Shown: positions 8,844-17,281 of the stretch, in pieces
How positions within the stretch are numbered: the first letter of the stretch is position 1
Layout: each line of letters opens with the position of its first letter
Source: JAAYJR01 sp964563975
GTDB lineage: Bacteria > Bacteroidota > Bacteroidia > Bacteroidales > Prolixibacteraceae
Length of the DNA stretch: 25,057 bases
Direction: 5' to 3'
Assembly (NCBI GenBank): GCA_964563975.1
Contig: CAZLZJ010000031.1
Coordinates: 1 to 25,057 of the forward strand
The notes under the pieces: model-generated
What the model saw: only the letters and a program-made list of their open reading frames with translations
Database searches by the model: none
What the model was told of the DNA's origin: nothing
Made by a program: the position numbers and the translations under genes

Positions 8844-9739
8844 GTGAAGAAAGGGCTTTTTAACCCGGAAAGTTACAGGCAGTTAACAGATAAGTTAACA
8901 GAAAAAGCCAAAAGAATTTCATTGCCTTTTTTTGATGGGGAGCCTATTTACAATGTGATGATTTTTTTTTGGAAAAGTATAGTAAACGGTGCAATCACCA
9001 CCCGGGCATCTGCTATAGCTTTCTCTTTTTTCATTGCCTTTTTCCCGGCTATCCTGTTTTTGTTCACATTAATTCCATATATCCCCATTGAAAATTTTCA
9101 AAATGAACTTTTCCTGATAATACAGGAGCTGCTTCCGGAGAGTACCTTCTTTGTTGTTGAAGACACGCTGACAGATATAATAATGCAACCAAGAGGAGGG
9201 TTATTATCACTTGGATTTTTTATGGCCCTTATATTTTCCACTAACGGTATCTCTTCAATGATGAGCGCTTTTGATGCTACTGTCCACAGTATTGAACGAC
9301 GCTCATGGCTTAGCCAGCGGCTTGCCGCCATTCTTTTGCTTATTATTCTGTCGGTCTTGCTGACTATAGCTGTAGCACTGCTAACCGGCGGACAAATTGC
9401 AATCGGTTATCTGAAGGCGCAGGAGATTATACGAGACAGCTTCTCGCTATTCTTCCTGACTTTTGGAAAATGGGTGGTAATAATCCTTTTGTTTTTCTTT
9501 GCATACTCTTTTCTTTACTACCTGGCACCCGCAAAAAAATCAAAATGGAGGTTTATTTCTGCCGGAGGCTCTTTGGCTACCATTCTCAGTATAATAGCAA
9601 TAGCAGGCTTCACCTACTACATAAATAATTTCAGCCAGTACAATAAATTATACGGATCGATCGGCACATTGTTAATTGTTCTGTTCCTGATGTATATAAT
9701 GTCTTTAATCCTGCTTATAGGATTTGAATTAAATGCCAG
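8844..9739 (+). CDS. YihY/BrkB family inner-membrane protein, 3' end lost in a gap
   Basis: Integral membrane protein of the YihY/virulence-factor BrkB family, whose biochemical role is not settled. About six membrane helices are visible. The family-typical first part TTRASAIAFSFFIAFFPAILF is followed by an outer loop, a conserved SMMSAFDATVHSIERRSWL segment and a final helix ending LLIGFELNA. The gene then enters the 100-N gap. The sequence after the gap is the antisense of the rhomboid C-terminus, so the real stop must lie in the gap or within the first bases after it (a TGA at 9848 is one candidate). The start is uncertain: GTG at 8844, four bases after the DUF4783 stop, or TTG at 8823, overlapping it. 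The first ATG (8958) would remove family-typical N-terminal residues. Confidence is high for the family, moderate for the ends. Confidence 0.87.
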
Positions 9740-9839
9740 NNNNNNNNNNNNNNNNNNNNNNNNNNNNNNNNNNNNNNNNNNNNNNNNNNNNNNNNNNNNN
9801 NNNNNNNNNNNNNNNNNNNNNNNNNNNNNNNNNNNNNNN
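9740..9839. other. Assembly gap (100 N) between convergent genes
   Basis: Exactly 100 N, a placeholder length. It removes the end of the YihY gene and any terminator between the two convergent transcription units. Confidence 0.97.
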
Positions 9840-9859
9840 CCAACCACTGAAAATTCCCG

Positions 9860-10729
9860 CTACTCCTCTCCTCTCTTAAACAATATCTCTTTCTCCTTTT
9901 TTGTCAAACTATCATATCCTGACTTTGCAATTTTATCGAGAATTTTATTTATCTCTTCCTGTCTCTGATTTTTCATGCGATTATATTCATAATCGTCACG
10001 CGGCGGTTGCTTATAAGTAACTTTAAGCTTACTTTTTGGCTTAAACCATAATGCAACTTTATTCAGCAACTTTATTATTACTGCCCCGTAGTCTTTCCCC
10101 TTTCCAAGTTGAACAATATAAAACCAGCCCCATGCAATCCCTCCGAGGTGTGCAATATTTCCACCCGGGTTAGAGGCTGAAATCCCGATTATTGATAATA
10201 ACACATAAAAGACAGCAATATATTTAAGCCGGAACCTGCCAATAAAAAAGAGGTGAATCTCCTTTTGCGGGTCATAAACAGCAACGGCTGTCAACAAGGC
10301 CAACACCGATGCAGAAGCTCCCAGCAAAAGAGCACTGACCGGTTTAAATGCAGGAAACAGATTGAATGCCACAATATATGACAAGGCTCCTGAAATGCCT
10401 CCCATAAGATAGACACTCAATAATTTATCACTCTCAAAATAGTTAAGAAAAAGTTTTCCAAACCAGTAAAGCCCAAGTATATTGAAAAGCAAATGAATAA
10501 AACCCGTGTGATAAAACATATAAGTTACCGGGGTCCAGAACCTGCGAACAAGAAGAGTTAAATCAGACGGGACGGCAAGCAATTGGATCAGGGGTATCGG
10601 ATGATTCATCAGAAAAAAAAATACTCCTGTCAGTTTAATCACTAAAAAGACTCCAAGATTTATATAAATAAGCCTTGTTAAAGCTGAGCCCTCAATAAAT
10701 GTCTGTTTTATATCGGCCCATATATCCAT
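9860..10729 (-). CDS. Rhomboid family intramembrane serine protease with cytosolic tail
   Basis: Inner-membrane rhomboid protease of 289 residues, second of a tandem pair. Six-helix core with the HTGFIHLLFN segment (the H-x-x-x-N motif of helix 2), the nucleophile serine in LLLGASAS (GASA instead of the commoner GASG) and the partner histidine in NIAHLGGIAWGW. Ser and His are both present, so it should be active. After the core comes a charged soluble tail of about 75 residues (KSKLKVTYKQPPRDDYEYN to the end) that finishes with a helical YDSLTKKEKEILFKRG element often found after Bacteroidota rhomboids. Its ATG shares one base with the TGA of the upstream rhomboid, which suggests translational coupling. 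Substrates are unknown. Confidence 0.92.
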   Translation of the reverse strand: MDIWADIKQTFIEGSALTRLIYINLGVFLVIKLTGVFFFLMNHPIPLIQLLAVPSDLTLLVRRFWTPVTYMFYHTGFIHLLFNILGLYWFGKLFLNYFESDKLLSVYLMGGISGALSYIVAFNLFPAFKPVSALLLGASASVLALLTAVAVYDPQKEIHLFFIGRFRLKYIAVFYVLLSIIGISASNPGGNIAHLGGIAWGWFYIVQLGKGKDYGAVIIKLLNKVALWFKPKSKLKVTYKQPPRDDYEYNRMKNQRQEEINKILDKIAKSGYDSLTKKEKEILFKRGEE

Positions 10730-11541
10730 CAGTAAAAAAATTTACTATTTTTATTCCAGTATTTTATCAGTAAAAATCCAAACAGCATACCTCCAAGATG
10801 AGCAAAGTGTGCAACATTGCTGCCCGGTTGCGAAAATCCCAGATAGAGCTCGATCAGCCCGTATCCTATTACAAAATATTTGGCTTTTATGGGAATTGGC
10901 GGAAATAAAAGCATTAGCCGGGTATTTGGAAAAAGCACTCCAAAAGCAAGCAAAACACCAAAAACAGCTCCCGATGCACCTACAGTGGGGATATCAATCT
11001 TCATGGAAAGAATTCGCTCCATCAGGTTCAGTCCTTCATTTGCATAAGCTGAGTTAGCCGGATCATCATACCATGTGTTGATAAAATCTCTCACCTCAAC
11101 CGGGGTATTTGGAAGATTTTTAGTAATAAAACTATCTAATATCTGAGGAGAAGGGGTATTTCTAAAAGCTTCTATCGTATTTTGAACTGATGATATCTCC
11201 AAATAATTAACAAATGTGTGCAACGCCACTGCTCCAAGGCCGGTAACAAAATAGTACAAAAAGAATCTTTGAGATCCCCAAACACTTTCAAGCACCCTGC
11301 CAAACATATAAAGAGCAAACATATTAAAAAAGAGATGAGCCATCCCTCCATGCATAAACATGTGGGTAATAATTTGATGAAGTCTGAACTTTTCAGACCC
11401 GGGATAGTGCATTCCCAATATTTCAACTAAATTGATTCCCCTGCCTTGCAAAACCCATGTTGCCAGGAGCAGTAATATATTCAAAATTATCAGGTTCTTC
11501 ACCACAGGCGGAACTCTGTTCATTACAGGGCGGTAGTTCAT
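10729..11541 (-). CDS. Rhomboid family intramembrane serine protease
   Basis: Inner-membrane rhomboid protease of 270 residues. The motifs are intact: HGGMAHLFFNMFAL in helix 2, the nucleophile in PTVGASGAVFG, and the base histidine in NVAHFAHLGGMLFG. A large insertion of about 60 residues (YLEISSVQNTIEAF to LMERILSM) lies between helix 3 and the serine helix and is probably exposed outside the membrane. The ATG overlaps the mutL stop by four bases (ATGA), so translation is likely coupled to mutL. Its paralogue follows with a one-base overlap; the two differ in size and in the C-terminal tail, so this is not a recent duplication. Confidence 0.93.
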   Translation of the reverse strand: MNYRPVMNRVPPVVKNLIILNILLLLATWVLQGRGINLVEILGMHYPGSEKFRLHQIITHMFMHGGMAHLFFNMFALYMFGRVLESVWGSQRFFLYYFVTGLGAVALHTFVNYLEISSVQNTIEAFRNTPSPQILDSFITKNLPNTPVEVRDFINTWYDDPANSAYANEGLNLMERILSMKIDIPTVGASGAVFGVLLAFGVLFPNTRLMLLFPPIPIKAKYFVIGYGLIELYLGFSQPGSNVAHFAHLGGMLFGFLLIKYWNKNSKFFY

Positions 11542-13364
11542 ATATTAAAAAATTTTTCTATATCTCCAAGCGGAATAATTGTGAGGACTTTTTTACCATC
11601 CGGCGAGTAATTTGGCGTTTCGCATGCAAAAAGTTTATCTATCAGCCGGTCTGCTTCCTCTCTTTTCAGTTCAATCCCATAATCAAGTGCAGATGCTTTT
11701 GCAAGTGAGCCGGCAACCTGCTCCCTGACTTTAGCTTGTGCATCGACCGGTGAATTTTTATACTCTTCAAGCAGTTTCTCCACAATCATCTGTGGCGTAG
11801 ACGTATCAAGCAATCCGGGAGTGCCGTTAACAACAAAAGTGTTAGTGCCAAATTCACGAATATCGAATCCCAATGCCAGCAAATCATCTAAAATACTCTT
11901 TAACAATAAACTGTCTGCTGTATCTAATTCAATTTTTTGCGGAAATAACTCCTGCTGGCTAACAATAGATTCTGTCTTTAATATCTCCATAAATTTCTCA
12001 TAGAGAATACGCTCATGTGCTCTTTTCTGATCAATCACCATAATTCCCGACTTCACGGGAGTGAGAATATACTTCTGCTTCAACTGCAAAACCTTTTTCC
12101 CTGTATACTCCCCCCCGGGCATCTTTTGATCTTCATCTCCTTTAAAGGCAATCCTCGATTGATCGCCGGTATCCGGCGGATTGTAAAGACTCTCCCAATG
12201 ATCAGCGCCAACCCTGAAATATTCCCTCTGCCGGCCGGTGCCGGATCCTTTTTCGGTAAAAGGATTATAATCAGGATCTGTTACTACTTCAGGAAAAGAG
12301 ATTTCGCCGGAATATTTTTTTCTTATAGGAATCTCAACACTGCCCTCCATGTCAAAATCGATTGAAGGAACAACATTGTGTTTCCCTAAAGACTCACGAA
12401 CAGTTGCATTAATGATCTGCCAGATTGCTGAATCATTTTCAAATTTAATCTCTGTTTTTGTGGGATGAATATTAATATCTATCTCACCGGGTTCAATGTC
12501 GAGCATTAAAAAATAGGAAGGGAAAGAGTCGGACGGCAACAACTTTTCATAAGCCTGCATAACTGCCTTATGAAAATAGGGGTGCCTCATATATCTTTTA
12601 TTGACAAAGAAAAACTGCTCTCCCATAGTTTTTCTGGCATACTTGGGCTGCCCGATAAAACCGGCAATCTTTACAAGGCTCGTTTCCTCACCCACAGGAA
12701 TAAGAGACTGATTAATATTTTTACCAAATATATCAGCTATTCGCCGGCGCATATTACTTTTTCCCAAATCATAAAGTAATGCATAGTTGTGGTAAAACAA
12801 AAACCGTATATCCGGATTTGGGAGTGCTACCCTTTGTATCTCGTTTATAATATGCTTTAATTCGGTAGTGTTGCTTTTCAGGAACCTTCTTCTTGCAGGA
12901 ACGTTAAAAAACAGATTCTTCACTATAATTGCAGTCCCGTTGTTACATGCAACCGGCTCCTGAGAGATAACTGCAGACCCGGTAATATGGATATATATAC
13001 CAACTTCGTCTTCAGGCCTTTTAGAACGCAGCTCAACATCAGCTATAGCAGCTACCGAAGCCAAAGCTTCTCCTCTGAAACCCATGGTACGGATAGAAAA
13101 GAGGTCATTTGCCGAACTGATCTTGGAAGTTGCATGCCTCTCAAATGCCATCCGGGCATCAGCCGGAGACATCCCGCATCCGTTATCGACAATTTTAATA
13201 CTTGTTTTGCCGGCATCTTTAATATATATGACAATCTCATCTGCGCCGGCATCCAAAGCATTTTCAACCAACTCCTTAACCGCAGAGGCAGGCCGTTGTA
13301 TAACTTCCCCCGCAGCAATTTGGTTGGCAACCGAATCAGGTAATAATTGAATTATATCACTCAC
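11538..13364 (-). CDS. mutL: DNA mismatch repair protein MutL
   Basis: Mismatch repair ATPase of 608 residues that links mismatch recognition by MutS to strand removal. The GHKL ATPase motifs are all visible: VENALDAGADE (about 33-43), DNGCGM (60-65), TMGFRGEALAS (93-103), and INIHPTKTEIKF closing the N-terminal half. A variable linker follows (about 340-425), then the dimerisation domain. The endonuclease metal motif, DQHAxxERxxYE in classical nicking MutL proteins, reads DQKRAHERILYE from residue 445. The C-terminus has LFACETPNYSPDGKKVL in place of the CPHGRP element. Start is GTG at 13364, sharing its G with the stop of the upstream small gene; the protein start MSDIIQLLPDSVANQIAAGE matches the family exactly. 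Second gene of a four-gene overlapping operon. Confidence 0.97.
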   Translation of the reverse strand: MSDIIQLLPDSVANQIAAGEVIQRPASAVKELVENALDAGADEIVIYIKDAGKTSIKIVDNGCGMSPADARMAFERHATSKISSANDLFSIRTMGFRGEALASVAAIADVELRSKRPEDEVGIYIHITGSAVISQEPVACNNGTAIIVKNLFFNVPARRRFLKSNTTELKHIINEIQRVALPNPDIRFLFYHNYALLYDLGKSNMRRRIADIFGKNINQSLIPVGEETSLVKIAGFIGQPKYARKTMGEQFFFVNKRYMRHPYFHKAVMQAYEKLLPSDSFPSYFLMLDIEPGEIDINIHPTKTEIKFENDSAIWQIINATVRESLGKHNVVPSIDFDMEGSVEIPIRKKYSGEISFPEVVTDPDYNPFTEKGSGTGRQREYFRVGADHWESLYNPPDTGDQSRIAFKGDEDQKMPGGEYTGKKVLQLKQKYILTPVKSGIMVIDQKRAHERILYEKFMEILKTESIVSQQELFPQKIELDTADSLLLKSILDDLLALGFDIREFGTNTFVVNGTPGLLDTSTPQMIVEKLLEEYKNSPVDAQAKVREQVAGSLAKASALDYGIELKREEADRLIDKLFACETPNYSPDGKKVLTIIPLGDIEKFFNI

Positions 13365-13675
13365 TAAAAGGTAAAATCAGAATAAAAAAACAGGTATATT
13401 ATAAGCGCAAGAATTAAAATAAGAATAATAAGCCGCCTGTTGGAGGACCTCCTGGCATCTTCGGATGTCTTTAAATCTCCTTTTTGGGCCATCCTGAAGC
13501 GCCCTTTAATATTCGGATGGTAATCTTTTATATCACCTTTTTTTTCATCAACTATGCCCAACTCCTCTTTTATTCTGCGCTCTCTCTCTTCCCGTTCCTC
13601 TTTATCAGGATCGTAAAACCTGGGGGTGATATGAAACTTTTTAGATTTCGGAAGATAAAAAAAACGACCTATCAT
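13364..13675 (-). CDS. Small conserved membrane-anchored protein upstream of mutL
   Basis: Hypothetical protein of 103 residues; I do not recognise a named domain. The N-terminal part is basic and aromatic (MIGRFFYLPKSKKFHITPRFYDPDK), followed by a highly charged helix (KEEREERERRIKEELG), a DYHPNIKGRF segment, and one C-terminal membrane helix (LIILILILALIIYLFFY). This predicts a tail-anchored topology with the charged part in the cytosol. It is the first gene of the mutL-rhomboid operon; its TAG shares one base with the GTG of mutL. The overlap and the ATG 20 bases downstream of a -7 box support it as a real gene. Confidence 0.8.
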   Translation of the reverse strand: MIGRFFYLPKSKKFHITPRFYDPDKEEREERERRIKEELGIVDEKKGDIKDYHPNIKGRFRMAQKGDLKTSEDARRSSNRRLIILILILALIIYLFFYSDFTF

Positions 13676-13694
13676 TTTCTTTAGTTTATTTTTA

Positions 13695-13702
13695 CAAAGA
13701 TA
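13695..13702 (-). promoter_or_regulatory. Candidate -7 box for the mutL operon
   Basis: On the reverse strand this reads TATCTTTG, a full match to the Bacteroidota -7 consensus TAnnTTTG, ending 20 bases before the first ATG of the operon. No clear -33 TTTG is seen at the usual distance, so the call is moderate. Confidence 0.5.
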
Positions 13703-13797
13703 AGGTTAATTATTAAAATAGATATAACCTGAGCTTTTTACTTTCTGCTTTTTGTTCATATTCAATCTCTTCATTCAGACCATAATAATATGGCCGA

Positions 13798-13830
13798 TTT
13801 AACTTTTAATTTTTATTTATTGTATTTTTG
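13798..13830 (+). promoter_or_regulatory. Candidate promoter for the glycosyltransferase operon
   Basis: TATTTTTG at 13823-13830 matches the Bacteroidota -7 consensus TAnnTTTG. A TTTA at 13798-13801 lies 21 bases upstream as a weak -33 element. Transcription would begin near 13837, about 60 bases before the ATG at 13896. The box is back to back with the reverse-strand box of the mutL operon. Confidence 0.5.
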
Positions 13831-13895
13831 AACTGTAATTTACAATATAATAACAAAGGATAGCCTATTTGCTTTAATTTAAAAATTTTTCATCC

Positions 13896-15788
13896 ATGAA
13901 AAAAAGAACAAAAACCAAAAAAAAATCAGCAAATAAGAGATATGACTTTCCCATCACCTCAAAAAGTAACTGGATATTTGCAATTTCAATCTTATTCTCA
14001 ATTTTTATATTTTATAAACTTTTTGATCTCCGTATTAACCTTGCAGGCGATGATGCAAACTATATTATGTCGGGATATAAATTTCTGAAAGAGGGTAAGT
14101 ATCCCGACTGGCACAGCCCCTTATACTCTATCTTTTTATCTGTCCCAATCTTTTTTGCCGGAATTTCACTTCCATGGCTGAAAATTACTTCCGCCATCTT
14201 TTTACTATTATCATTTTTCCTGTTCTTCAGATCGTATAATAAAAAAGTAGATCCTTTCCTGCTCTTTCTTACAATATTCATTGTAGGTATAAACTCCTAT
14301 ATTGCATACTACTCTTCTTTTACCTTCAGTGAAGCATTTTTTATGTTTTTTCAGGCTTTATTTATTTTCTTTATTTTTCGCTTTATCGGCCAACAGGATA
14401 ATAAGCTGATACAATATATCTATTTGGGGTTACTCTCCATAGCTTTATATATGGCAAAAACCGTAGGGTTAGCCGGCATAACAGCTTTACTCCTCTTTTT
14501 GGGGCTTGAAAAACAGTGGAAAAAAATGCTCTTTTCTTTATCCTCTTTTACAGCATTTTACTTATTGGTTCATATCAGCAAAAAGATTATTTGGGGTGTA
14601 AGAAACAATCAGTTTAGTTCACAACTTGAGTCGCTAATGCAAAAAGATCCTTATAAAAGCGCATTGGGAAATGAAGACCCGGCAGGCTTCATTAATCGGT
14701 TTATTGATAATTCAAATTTGTATATATCTAAGCATTTTTTTAGATTTTTGGGACTGAGGCCTTATGACACAACTACTATTGAGCCTGTTTTAACAATTAT
14801 TTTTTATGCGGTAATTTTATTTGCCTTGATTTATTCTTTCAGGAAAAACAAATATATCTTCTTCTCTTTAAGTTATTTAGGAATATTTTTAGTAATTACG
14901 TTTTTAACAGTCCAAAAAGTATGGGATCAGGATCGGCTGATAGTTCCGGCTTTCCCGCTGATGCTGTTAGGCACTTTATGGGGGCTTCAGATGGTATCCC
15001 GGTTTTTCCCTTTAAAAATTTTACAAATGATCCCTTATGCTGCAGGGGTAATTATTTTATTTTTAACCTTAGGGGTAACATCAGAAAAAATTCAAGAAAA
15101 TAAAAGTATACACCGGGCAAGCCTGTCAGGCAATCTTTATCACGGTTATACCCCCGACTGGGAAAATTATCTTAAAATATGTGCAGTTGCAGGTGAAAAG
15201 CTTCCCGACACAGCTCTTGTTGCCTGCCGAAAACCGGGAATGGCATTTATTTATGGGAAAAGAGTATTTTACGGCATCACAAAAGTTCCAACCATTGAGG
15301 TTGACTCCCTGTTAATGGCTGACTACTATTACTATTCAGTCCCGGCAGGCGATGAAATGGCAAAAAACTTTAAAAGAGATATGGTTTCCGGAGTTTTTCA
15401 CGGAAAATCAGAAGATGATGAGTTTGAAACAGACAAATTTTATTTCCTCTTTCAATCAAAAGAAAGATTGGATTTTATTGATGACGGGTATATGTTAAAT
15501 GCTTCGGATCTTAAAAATAAGTTCTCAACCATTTCTCTTTTTTCTCCTGATCAGTTATTAAACAAATTAAAAGATAAAAATATTGATTATATCATAAGTG
15601 CAAATCTTCGTGCTGTACCAACACAAAAAACTGAACGCACCATAACTACTGTTAAACGATATATGCAGATTATCAGCCTGAAATACCCCAATGCCTTCAG
15701 AAGAATTTACCAAATAGGACAGGATGAGGTTGCAGCGTTATACCAAATAAATTACAATGGACAAAAGCAAACAGGAAAAAATCATTGA
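13896..15788 (+). CDS. Multi-pass membrane glycosyltransferase, GT39/PMT-like (GT-C fold)
   Basis: Inner-membrane protein of 630 residues with a lysine-rich cytosolic start (MKKRTKTKKKSANKR), about ten to eleven membrane helices to about residue 400, and a soluble C-terminal part of about 210 residues. The first outer loop carries the paired acidic residues Asp52-Asp53 in NLAGDDANYI, the usual catalytic position of GT-C enzymes that use polyprenyl-phosphate sugars, followed by GYKFLKEGKYPDWHSPLYS. The family thus transfers a sugar from a lipid-linked donor on the outer face of the membrane. The next gene overlaps by 32 bases and contains a dolichyl-phosphate sugar synthase-like GT2 domain, which could make such a donor. 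The acceptor (protein, lipid or polysaccharide) is unknown. Confidence 0.82.
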   Translation: MKKRTKTKKKSANKRYDFPITSKSNWIFAISILFSIFIFYKLFDLRINLAGDDANYIMSGYKFLKEGKYPDWHSPLYSIFLSVPIFFAGISLPWLKITSAIFLLLSFFLFFRSYNKKVDPFLLFLTIFIVGINSYIAYYSSFTFSEAFFMFFQALFIFFIFRFIGQQDNKLIQYIYLGLLSIALYMAKTVGLAGITALLLFLGLEKQWKKMLFSLSSFTAFYLLVHISKKIIWGVRNNQFSSQLESLMQKDPYKSALGNEDPAGFINRFIDNSNLYISKHFFRFLGLRPYDTTTIEPVLTIIFYAVILFALIYSFRKNKYIFFSLSYLGIFLVITFLTVQKVWDQDRLIVPAFPLMLLGTLWGLQMVSRFFPLKILQMIPYAAGVIILFLTLGVTSEKIQENKSIHRASLSGNLYHGYTPDWENYLKICAVAGEKLPDTALVACRKPGMAFIYGKRVFYGITKVPTIEVDSLLMADYYYYSVPAGDEMAKNFKRDMVSGVFHGKSEDDEFETDKFYFLFQSKERLDFIDDGYMLNASDLKNKFSTISLFSPDQLLNKLKDKNIDYIISANLRAVPTQKTERTITTVKRYMQIISLKYPNAFRRIYQIGQDEVAALYQINYNGQKQTGKNH

Positions 15789-17187
15789 ATATTTCAATAG
15801 TGCTGCTAAAACAAGAGTTCAATATAGAAAAAAAAGAAGCTACTATTGGGACAGCATAACTGAGTATTGCAATTTTTTTATTGATAATGATTCTACTGTT
15901 TTGGAAGTTGGTTGTGGCACGGGAGAGCTTATCGGGAAAATAAACGGCAGGAACAAAACAGGAATCGATATAAGCCAAAATATGATAGAAGCAGCCGGCA
16001 AACAGTTCCCATCGGTTGATTTCATTTGCTGTCCGGCTGAAGATATCAGATTAACTCAAAAATTCGATATAATCATACTTTCAAATTTAATAGGATACTT
16101 AATTGATATACAGAGTGTTTTTGAAGGTCTTCAAAAAAATTGCCACAGCAATACAAAATTAATAATAACCTATTACAGCCATTTTTGGGAGCCCTTTATT
16201 AAATTGGCAGAATTTTTTAAGATAAAAAAAAGAGGTCCCGGGCAGAACTGGATTTCCTCAAAAGACCTTTCAAACCTGCTCTATCTTTCGGGGTATGAAA
16301 CCTACCGGCACAATGCTTCGATGATCTTCCCATATTATATTCCTTTAATTTCACCATTTTTAAATAAATATATATCCCGTTTGCCTCTTTTTAACGCCCT
16401 GGCACTGAATAAATTCTCTTTTGCACAACCGGCCGGTTGTATTGACCGGGAAGAGATCAGCAAAAAATATTCAACTTCAATTATCATTCCTGCAAGAAAT
16501 GAAAGCGGCAATATCGAAAATGCTATTCTCCGGATCCCTGAATTCGGTAAACATATTGAAATAATATTTGTTGAGGGCAACAGTACTGATAATACATGGG
16601 AAAAGATAAACGAAGTAAAAGAAAAATATAAAAACAGTCACGATATTAAGATTCTTCAACAACCGGGAAGAGGAAAGGGAGATGCTGTAAGAGCCGGGTT
16701 TAAAATTGCCGGGGGAGATATATTGATGATACTTGATGCTGATTTAACTGTACCCCCCGAGCAACTGCCCAAATTTTATTATGCCATTGCACAAAATAAG
16801 GGAGGTTTCATTAATGGGACAAGACTTATATATCCGATGGAAAAGAAGGCTATGAGATTTTTAAACACATTGGGAAATAAATTTTTCAGCATGGCATTCA
16901 GCTGGCTTCTTGAGCAACCAATAAAAGACACTCTTTGCGGAACAAAAGTAATATTCAGAAAAGAGTATTTAAAGCTTGCTGCCAACAGGCACTATTTTGG
17001 TGAATTTGACCCATTTGGAGATTTTGATCTGCTATTTGGCGCATTTAAACTGAATCTTAAAATTATTGATATGCCCGTAAGATACAGAGAGAGGATTTAC
17101 GGCAACACAAATATTTCACGTTTTAAGCATGGTCTTCTTCTGCTGAAAATGTGGTGGTTTGCACTATTTAAAATAAAATTCAAATAG
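15757..17187 (+). CDS. Fusion of SAM-dependent methyltransferase and DPM1-like GT2 glycosyltransferase
   Basis: Two-domain protein of 476 residues. Residues about 1-225 form a class I methyltransferase: VLEVGCGTGELIG (48-60) is the SAM-binding glycine loop, GIDIS (69-73) the acidic strand 2 end, and CCPAEDI (91-97) a further SAM-contact region. Residues about 239-476 are a GT-A glycosyltransferase of the polyprenyl-phosphate sugar synthase type: SIIIPARNESGNI (241-253), GRGKGDAVRAGF (304-315), the metal-binding LDADLTVPP (326-334) and CGTKVIFRKEYL (394-405). The C-terminus LLLLKMWWFALF (about 460-471) is hydrophobic and probably lies on the membrane. It likely makes a lipid-linked sugar for the overlapping upstream GT39-like enzyme. 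What the methyltransferase half modifies is not evident. There is no internal stop or frameshift, so the fusion is genuine in this assembly. Confidence 0.88.
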   Translation: MDKSKQEKIIEYFNSAAKTRVQYRKKRSYYWDSITEYCNFFIDNDSTVLEVGCGTGELIGKINGRNKTGIDISQNMIEAAGKQFPSVDFICCPAEDIRLTQKFDIIILSNLIGYLIDIQSVFEGLQKNCHSNTKLIITYYSHFWEPFIKLAEFFKIKKRGPGQNWISSKDLSNLLYLSGYETYRHNASMIFPYYIPLISPFLNKYISRLPLFNALALNKFSFAQPAGCIDREEISKKYSTSIIIPARNESGNIENAILRIPEFGKHIEIIFVEGNSTDNTWEKINEVKEKYKNSHDIKILQQPGRGKGDAVRAGFKIAGGDILMILDADLTVPPEQLPKFYYAIAQNKGGFINGTRLIYPMEKKAMRFLNTLGNKFFSMAFSWLLEQPIKDTLCGTKVIFRKEYLKLAANRHYFGEFDPFGDFDLLFGAFKLNLKIIDMPVRYRERIYGNTNISRFKHGLLLLKMWWFALFKIKFK

Positions 17188-17210
17188 TTCGGTACAGTTT
17201 TTACTAAAGT

Positions 17211-17229
17211 CATTCCAAATATGGAAATG
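17211..17229. promoter_or_regulatory. Inverted repeat upstream of the exporter operon
   Basis: In the 94-bp gap before the TolC gene, CATTCCA and TGGAAATG flank AATA as an interrupted inverted repeat with one unpaired base. It could be a repressor operator or a short hairpin in the leader. No TAnnTTTG box with correct spacing is present in this gap (TTAATTTG at about 17245 is close), so the exporter may also be read from the upstream operon. Confidence 0.25.
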
Positions 17230-17281
17230 ATACTTAATATTTTAATTAATTTGATTACAAGTAGTTACAAAACTTTAACTG

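Noticed and set aside
9840..9968. Continuation of the YihY frame after the 100-N gap
   Set aside because: This is exactly the antisense of the last codons of the downstream rhomboid gene; the join across N is artificial.
12015..12365. 116-codon forward frame inside mutL
   Set aside because: Antisense to a fully supported mutL reading frame, no domain, no start context.
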